Assembly (NCBI GenBank): GCA_007571185.1
Contig: RKRX01000208.1
Coordinates: 1 to 5,676, forward strand
DNA length: 5,676 bases
Reading direction: 5' to 3'
Source: Oceanicaulis sp.
GTDB lineage: Bacteria > Pseudomonadota > Alphaproteobacteria > Caulobacterales > Maricaulaceae
Position 1 is the stretch's first letter; each line of letters begins with the position of its first letter. Shown here one piece after another: positions 1-5,676 of this stretch. A model generated the notes under the pieces. The model saw only the letters and a program-made list of their open reading frames with translations. It made no database searches and was not told where the DNA came from. Made by a program: the position numbers and the translations under genes.

Positions 1-396
1 GGCGGGCCGGGGGAGGTGGTGGGGGGGTGACCGGGGGGGCGCCGGGGGCGTGATCGGGCAGGCGGGGGGGTGGGGAGGCATCGCCGGACCCTGACCGGGC
101 GCCGGGCGGTATGGGTGAAAGCCGAGACCCGGCGTGACGGCGGGCCTGAGGAGAGCGCCTCCGTGATTGCACGGGTGCAAACGGGCGCGGTGGTCGGGCT
201 GGAACGCGGCCGCGGCGGCTGGTGCCGGCTTCAACGGGAAAAACGGCGCGGCTGGGCGCAGGCGGACGCTTTTTGGGGGGTCTATCCTGAGGAGATGCAG
301 CCAGGCGGCGCGCTTGAGAGCGCTGAACGAGCGTGCTACCGTTCAGGGTCAAATCAGTCGGCGGTGGAGCCTGCCCCGACCGGATCGGCGGACTGA
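1..396 (+). CDS. Bacterial SH3-domain protein, 3' part only, 5' end disturbed
   Basis: This is the C-terminal part of a small protein with bacterial SH3-like (SH3b) repeats, a family usually exported and thought to bind the cell wall or other ligands; the exact role is unknown. In frame 1 the segments HRRTLTGRRAVWV, SVIARVQTGAVVGLERG, GGWCRL and RRGWAQADAFWGVYPEE follow the end of the alphaproteobacterial SH3 family closely. The frame is open from 31 to 396, with the first usable start a GTG at 70, but resemblance continues upstream of that. Read without indels, bases 1-90 still give family-like residues (P-E-V-V, R-R, R-D-R-A-G, H-R-R), interrupted by a TGA at 28-30 and many glycines. The true start therefore lies left of the window, and the stop is probably an error or a real lesion. 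A tail of about 33 residues after WGVYPEE has no recognisable motif. The gene is co-oriented with fabA, 126 bases away. Confidence 0.65.
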
Positions 397-522
397 CTGG
401 ACCTGGAATGACACCCTGCACAAACGCTCCGCGCGCCGTTCGGATCCGTTCGCTGCGACAGCCCGTCCAAGCATGTCTTTTCAGGGGGTTGCGACCCAAC
501 TCCCGAACCGGAAAGCGGCCCC
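397..522 (+). other. Intergenic leader upstream of fabA
   Basis: This 126-base spacer lies between the SH3-family stop and the fabA start. It should contain the fabAB promoter if the operon is not read through from the SH3 gene. I see no convincing -35/-10 pair. The only local structures are a direct repeat CGTTCG-GATC-CGTTCG near 446-461, whose centre CGGATCCG is palindromic, and a weak 4-bp hairpin near 488-499. A weak Shine-Dalgarno sequence, GGAAAG, sits at 510-515, seven bases before the fabA ATG. Confidence 0.4.
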
Positions 523-1059
523 ATGACTGATCATAAAAATAGCTATGATTACAAAGATTTACTGGCATGTGGACGCGGTGAGCTGTTCGGCTCAGGCAAT
601 GCGCAATTGCCGCTTCCCCCCATGCTGATGTTTGACCGAATCACCAAGATCACCGCCGATGGCGGCGCCTATGGCAAGGGGCATCTGGCGGCTGAACTCG
701 ATATCAAACCCGATCTGTGGTTCTTTGAATGCCATTTTCAGGGCGATCCGGTGATGCCGGGCTGCCTGGGTCTGGACGCCATGTGGCAACTGGTAGGATT
801 TTATCTGGGTTGGACCGGCGCCCTGGGCAAAGGCCGGGCGCTGGGCGTGGGGGAAGTGAAATTCACCGGCCAGATTGAACCGCACGTGCAAAACGTGACG
901 TATGTGATCGATCTTAAACGTGTGATCAATCGCCGCCTTGTGCTGGGCATCGCCGATGGGCAGGTGAAAGCGGATGGAAAAATGATTTACAGAGCAAAGG
1001 ATATGCGGGTGGGTCTGTTCCAACCTGGTGAACTTGACAACGGCGGAGAAAAAACATGA
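523..1059 (+). CDS. fabA: 3-hydroxydecanoyl-ACP dehydratase/isomerase FabA
   Basis: FabA is a cytoplasmic type II fatty-acid synthesis enzyme. It dehydrates 3-hydroxydecanoyl-ACP to trans-2-decenoyl-ACP and isomerises this to cis-3-decenoyl-ACP, the branch point to unsaturated fatty acids. The 178-residue product is close to the usual FabA length (about 170). The hot-dog fold signature is intact: [20 protein letters not shown] around residues 67-86, giving catalytic His71 and Asp85 (His70 and Asp84 in E. coli). [12 protein letters not shown] near 29-40 and [11 protein letters not shown] near 108-118 are also typical. The ATG at 523 is supported by the family-typical N-terminus ([17 protein letters not shown]) and a weak GGAAAG seven bases upstream. 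The stop overlaps the fabB start as ATGA, indicating one transcript and translational coupling. The dual function is inferred from the strong FabA, not FabZ, resemblance and the adjacent fabB. Confidence 0.97.
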   Translation: MTDHKNSYDYKDLLACGRGELFGSGNAQLPLPPMLMFDRITKITADGGAYGKGHLAAELDIKPDLWFFECHFQGDPVMPGCLGLDAMWQLVGFYLGWTGALGKGRALGVGEVKFTGQIEPHVQNVTYVIDLKRVINRRLVLGIADGQVKADGKMIYRAKDMRVGLFQPGELDNGGEKT

Positions 1060-2270
1060 AGCGCGTCGTTGTAACCGGTCTGGGCATCGTATCATCGATT
1101 GGCGATAACGCCGGGGAAGTCACCGCCGCCCTGAAAGCGGGCAAGAGCGGCGTTGTCGCCGCCCCTGAGTACGCCAATCTGGGCTTCAGGTGTCAGGTCC
1201 ATGCCCGCCCCGAGGCGAACCCTGCCGAGCATGTAGACAAGCGCGCCTACCGATTTATGGGCGAAGGATCGGGCTGGGCGTACATGTCCATGCAACAGGC
1301 CATCGAGGATGCGGGCCTGGAAGACAATGATGTCTCCAATGAGCGTACGGGCCTTCTGGTGGGCGCCGGCGGTCCGTCGGTGGACACCATCGTCAAGGCT
1401 GCTGACCTCACCCGTGAGAAAAGTCCCAAACGAGTCGGCCCGTTCGCCGTACCCAAGGCGATGAGTTCCACCGCCTCGGCCACGCTCGCCACCCCATTCA
1501 GGATCAAGGGGCTGAACTACTCCATCAGCTCAGCATGTTCCACCTCACTGCATTGCATCGGCGCGGCGGCGGAACAGATTCGTTGGGGTAAGCAGGATGT
1601 GATGTTCGCCGGCGGCGGGGAAGAACTGCACTGGGCGCTCTCTAACCTGTTTGACGCCATGGGAGCCATGAGTTCAGGCTATAATGACACACCTGAACTG
1701 GCCTCCCGCGCCTTTGACAGGGATCGCGACGGCTTTGTCATCGCTGGCGGCGCAGGCATTGTGGTGCTGGAAGAGTATGAGCGGGCAAAAGCCCGCGGCG
1801 CCAGGATCTACGCGGAAGTCCTGGGGTATGGCGCAACGTCGGATGGCCACGACATGGTGCAGCCCTCAGGTGAAGGCGCCACCCGGTGCATGAAGAACGC
1901 CATTGCCGAGGCCGGAAACCGTAAAATCGACTATATCAACCCGCACGCCACTTCAACTCCGATAGGCGATGTGAAGGAAGCTGAAAGCCTGCGCGATGTG
2001 TTCGGCGAAGATATACCCGCCCTGTCCGCCACCAAATCCATGACCGGTCATTCCCTGGGCGCCGCCGGGGCGCAGGAGGCGATCTATGCGCTGCTGATGA
2101 TGAAAGAGGGCTTTATCGCACCCTCCATCAACATCACCAATGTGGATCCCGAACTGGCCGATTTGCCGATCGTTACCGAAACCCGCCAGATTGAGCTCAA
2201 CACGATCCTGTCTAATTCATTCGGTTTCGGGGGCACCAACGGCTCCATCATCATGGGCACGCCGGATTGA
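1056..2270 (+). CDS. fabB: Beta-ketoacyl-ACP synthase I (FabB)
   Basis: FabB condenses malonyl-ACP with acyl-ACP, and as the partner of FabA it elongates cis-3-decenoyl-ACP so that the double bond is kept. At 404 residues it is the normal length for KAS I. The thiolase-fold active site is complete: nucleophile Cys161 in [12 protein letters not shown], His297 in [12 protein letters not shown], Lys327 and His332 in [18 protein letters not shown], and the C-terminal NSFGFGGTN loop at 387-395. The N-terminus [16 protein letters not shown] is typical and fixes the ATG at 1056. GGAG at 1045-1048 lies seven bases upstream, inside the end of fabA. The residues beside the first histidine, P-H-A-T, differ from the S/T-H-G-T that I recall from other FabB proteins. 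The product could formally be FabF, but the start sequence and the fabA overlap favour FabB. No fabI follows; the next gene is convergent. Confidence 0.96.
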   Translation: MKRVVVTGLGIVSSIGDNAGEVTAALKAGKSGVVAAPEYANLGFRCQVHARPEANPAEHVDKRAYRFMGEGSGWAYMSMQQAIEDAGLEDNDVSNERTGLLVGAGGPSVDTIVKAADLTREKSPKRVGPFAVPKAMSSTASATLATPFRIKGLNYSISSACSTSLHCIGAAAEQIRWGKQDVMFAGGGEELHWALSNLFDAMGAMSSGYNDTPELASRAFDRDRDGFVIAGGAGIVVLEEYERAKARGARIYAEVLGYGATSDGHDMVQPSGEGATRCMKNAIAEAGNRKIDYINPHATSTPIGDVKEAESLRDVFGEDIPALSATKSMTGHSLGAAGAQEAIYALLMMKEGFIAPSINITNVDPELADLPIVTETRQIELNTILSNSFGFGGTNGSIIMGTPD

Positions 2271-2303
2271 TCGGTTTGCCAGAGCTGACGTGAAGAACGG
2301 GTG

Positions 2304-3218
2304 TTAGCTGCACAGCACCCGCCGCAGGCTATCAGCCAGCATCATGGCTTCACGGGACCGGGCGCCGCCCTTGCGCCAGGCCACGCCGATTTCACGCCCA
2401 ACCACCGGCGGATCGAAAGAGCGGATGGACAGATCAAGTCGATCCGCAAGGCCCGCATCGACAGCTAACCGCGGCAGCAGTGTAGCGCCGAGCCCCGACT
2501 TCACCATCTGCACCAAAGTGTGCAGCGAGGTGGCGGCAAAGTCAGACTGTCCATTCTGAGCCGCGGGCTTGCTGGCTGAACACACCGCCAGCGCATGATC
2601 GCGCAGGCAATGACCATCCTCAAGCAGCAACAGCGATTCATCGGCCAACATATCCGGGTTGAGAGGATTTACCCTGACCAGCGGGTGATCGGGCGGGCAG
2701 GCGAAGAGGAACTCGTCATCAATCAGCGCCGCAGTCTCGATTGAAACCGTCTCATAAGGCAATGCGATCAGAGCGGCGTCCAGGCGGCGATCCTTGAGGG
2801 CTTCAACCAGGCGGTGGGTCAGATCCTCACGCAGAAACAGTTCCAGCTTGGGGTATTGCACCCGTAGGCTGGGCAGAGCTCTGGGCAACAGGAAGGGGGC
2901 GATAGTGGGAATGACGCCCAGCCGGAACAGGCCGGACAGCGGCTCACCCGCTGCGCGCGCCATATGCACCAGATCCTCAGCTTCAGTCAGCACGATCCGG
3001 GCGCGTGACACCGCTGCCTCACCCGCCGGGGTCAGGGCGGCGCCCTGTGCACTGCGTTCCACCAGAATTGCGCCCAGGATGGTCTCAAGCTCTTTGATTC
3101 CCGCTGACAGGGTGGGTTGGGTCACATGCGCGGCTCTGGCCGCCCGAGAGAACGCGCCATGATCGGCGAGAGCGAGCAGAAAGGTGAGCTGACGGAGTGT
3201 GGGTAGACGGTCAGCCAT
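2304..3218 (-). CDS. oxyR: LysR-family hydrogen peroxide sensor/activator OxyR
   Basis: This is a cytoplasmic DNA-binding regulator that is switched by peroxide through a reversible disulfide and activates antioxidant genes such as katG. The 304-residue product has an N-terminal LysR winged helix-turn-helix (about 6-65, with FSRAARAAHVTQPTLSAGIKEL) and a periplasmic-binding-type effector domain (about 95-300). The OxyR hallmark is present: LLEDGHCLRDHALAVC places Cys204 and Cys213 nine residues apart, as in E. coli Cys199/Cys208. GVIPTIAPFLLPRALP near 101-116 and SLHTLVQMVKSGLGATLLP near 231-249 also match the family. The gene follows katG on the same strand after 115 bases and converges on fabB with a 33-base gap. 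The ATG at 3218 fits the family N-terminus but lacks a well-placed ribosome binding site. A TATGAT at 3224-3229 suggests a leaderless transcript. The OxyR assignment is firm; that it controls the neighbouring katG is inferred. Confidence 0.95.
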   Translation of the reverse strand: MADRLPTLRQLTFLLALADHGAFSRAARAAHVTQPTLSAGIKELETILGAILVERSAQGAALTPAGEAAVSRARIVLTEAEDLVHMARAAGEPLSGLFRLGVIPTIAPFLLPRALPSLRVQYPKLELFLREDLTHRLVEALKDRRLDAALIALPYETVSIETAALIDDEFLFACPPDHPLVRVNPLNPDMLADESLLLLEDGHCLRDHALAVCSASKPAAQNGQSDFAATSLHTLVQMVKSGLGATLLPRLAVDAGLADRLDLSIRSFDPPVVGREIGVAWRKGGARSREAMMLADSLRRVLCS

Positions 3219-3223
3219 GCCCT

Positions 3224-3229
3224 ATCATA
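3224..3229 (-). promoter_or_regulatory. Candidate -10 element directly before oxyR
   Basis: On the - strand TATGAT ends five bases before the oxyR ATG, so a transcript would begin at or next to the A of the start codon. The best -35 candidate at 17-base spacing is TTCCCG, which is weak. No normally spaced Shine-Dalgarno is present: AGGG lies only one base from the ATG, and AGGA about ten bases away is inside this element. This is a guess from position and sequence, not a demonstrated promoter. Confidence 0.25.
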
Positions 3230-3281
3230 TCCTGAGGCGCAGGCGCCGGGAATCCATTCTGCTGTTCATAAGCTGGCCAGA

Positions 3282-3308
3282 GCGCCCCGCCCGTGACAGG
3301 CGGGGCGC
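3282..3308 (-). terminator. GC-rich hairpin between katG and oxyR, likely terminator or attenuator
   Basis: A perfect 10-bp inverted repeat (GCGCCCCGCC and GGCGGGGCGC, at 3282-3291 and 3299-3308) encloses a 7-base loop. It starts 25 bases beyond the katG stop codon. The stem is very stable, but no T-run follows it on either strand, so it may be an imperfect intrinsic terminator, a 3'-end stabiliser, or a partial terminator that lowers read-through from katG into oxyR. Its position right after katG favours a role on the - strand. Confidence 0.6.
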
Positions 3309-3333
3309 CGGAATGTCCAGACCTCGCCAGGCT

Positions 3334-5632
<2,299 letters not shown>

Positions 5633-5647
5633 ATGGGGGAATCCATC

Positions 5648-5676
5648 ATGCGCACCGGGCCTGAAGGTACCCGAAA
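5648..5676 (+). CDS. Possible start of a divergent gene, cut by the window edge
   Basis: An ATG at 5648 is preceded by GGGGGA (5635-5640) at a good seven-base spacing, and base composition turns GC-rich here after the AT-rich block. The visible codons read MRTGPEGTR, too few to recognise. The alternative is the end of a - strand gene: that strand has an open frame entering from the right and ending in TAA at 5630-5632, with C-terminal residues SGTFRPGAHDGFPH. Composition cannot separate the two, so this call is tentative. Confidence 0.3.

Noticed and set aside
449..456. Palindrome CGGATCCG in the fabA leader as an operator
   Set aside because: An 8-base palindrome is too short to support an operator without conservation data.
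333..530. Small + strand open frame running from the SH3 gene through the spacer into fabA
   Set aside because: It overlaps the SH3 frame, covers non-coding leader and has no protein-like features.
592..1095. Long - strand open frame opposite fabA
   Set aside because: It is antisense to a clearly identified gene, and its translation has no recognisable motif.
2298..2321. Hairpin CGGGTG/CACCCG at the fabB-oxyR junction as a bidirectional terminator
   Set aside because: It has only 6 bp with a 12-base loop, overlaps the oxyR stop and last codons, and has no T-run. It could arise by chance; some terminator for convergent genes is expected but this one is weak.
3242..3319. Similar segments GGCGCCGGGAATCCA (3242-3256) and GGCGCCGGAATGTCCA (3304-3319) as a direct repeat
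   Set aside because: They are short, imperfect and GC-rich, with no sign of an element between them except the katG hairpin, so chance is likely.

Overview
The window is moderately GC-rich chromosomal DNA from what looks like an alphaproteobacterium. The protein sequences suggest the Maricaulales/Hyphomonadaceae/Rhodobacterales side of that class, but this placement rests on resemblance from memory, not on a search. It is ordinary core-metabolism and stress-response territory. I see no mobile element, CRISPR array, tRNA, rRNA or recognisable new system.

Layout from left to right. Bases 1-396 hold the 3' part of a gene for a bacterial SH3-domain protein. Its first ~80 bases are abnormally G-rich and seem corrupted: an in-frame stop sits inside what still aligns to the SH3 family. 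Bases 397-522 are a non-coding leader. Bases 523-2270 are the fabA-fabB operon on the + strand, which makes unsaturated fatty acids and is coupled by an ATGA overlap. After a 33-base convergent gap comes a LysR-type peroxide sensor on the - strand, oxyR (3218 to 2304), with both redox cysteines. A 115-base spacer with a perfect 10-bp GC hairpin separates it from katG (5508 to 3334, - strand), a complete catalase-peroxidase. Bases 5509-5647 are an AT-rich control region with an imperfect 11-bp inverted repeat. A possible divergent gene starts at 5648 and runs off the window.

Two functional units meet here. FabA introduces and isomerises the double bond at the C10 stage, and FabB elongates the resulting cis-acyl-ACP. 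KatG destroys hydrogen peroxide, and OxyR is the expected peroxide-responsive activator of katG. katG and oxyR lie in tandem on one strand with the enzyme gene first, not in the divergent arrangement familiar from several other alphaproteobacteria.

The observations most worth checking are the G-biased left edge, a C8 homopolymer at codons 5-7 of katG, the AT-rich inverted repeat upstream of katG, and a possible leaderless start for oxyR.
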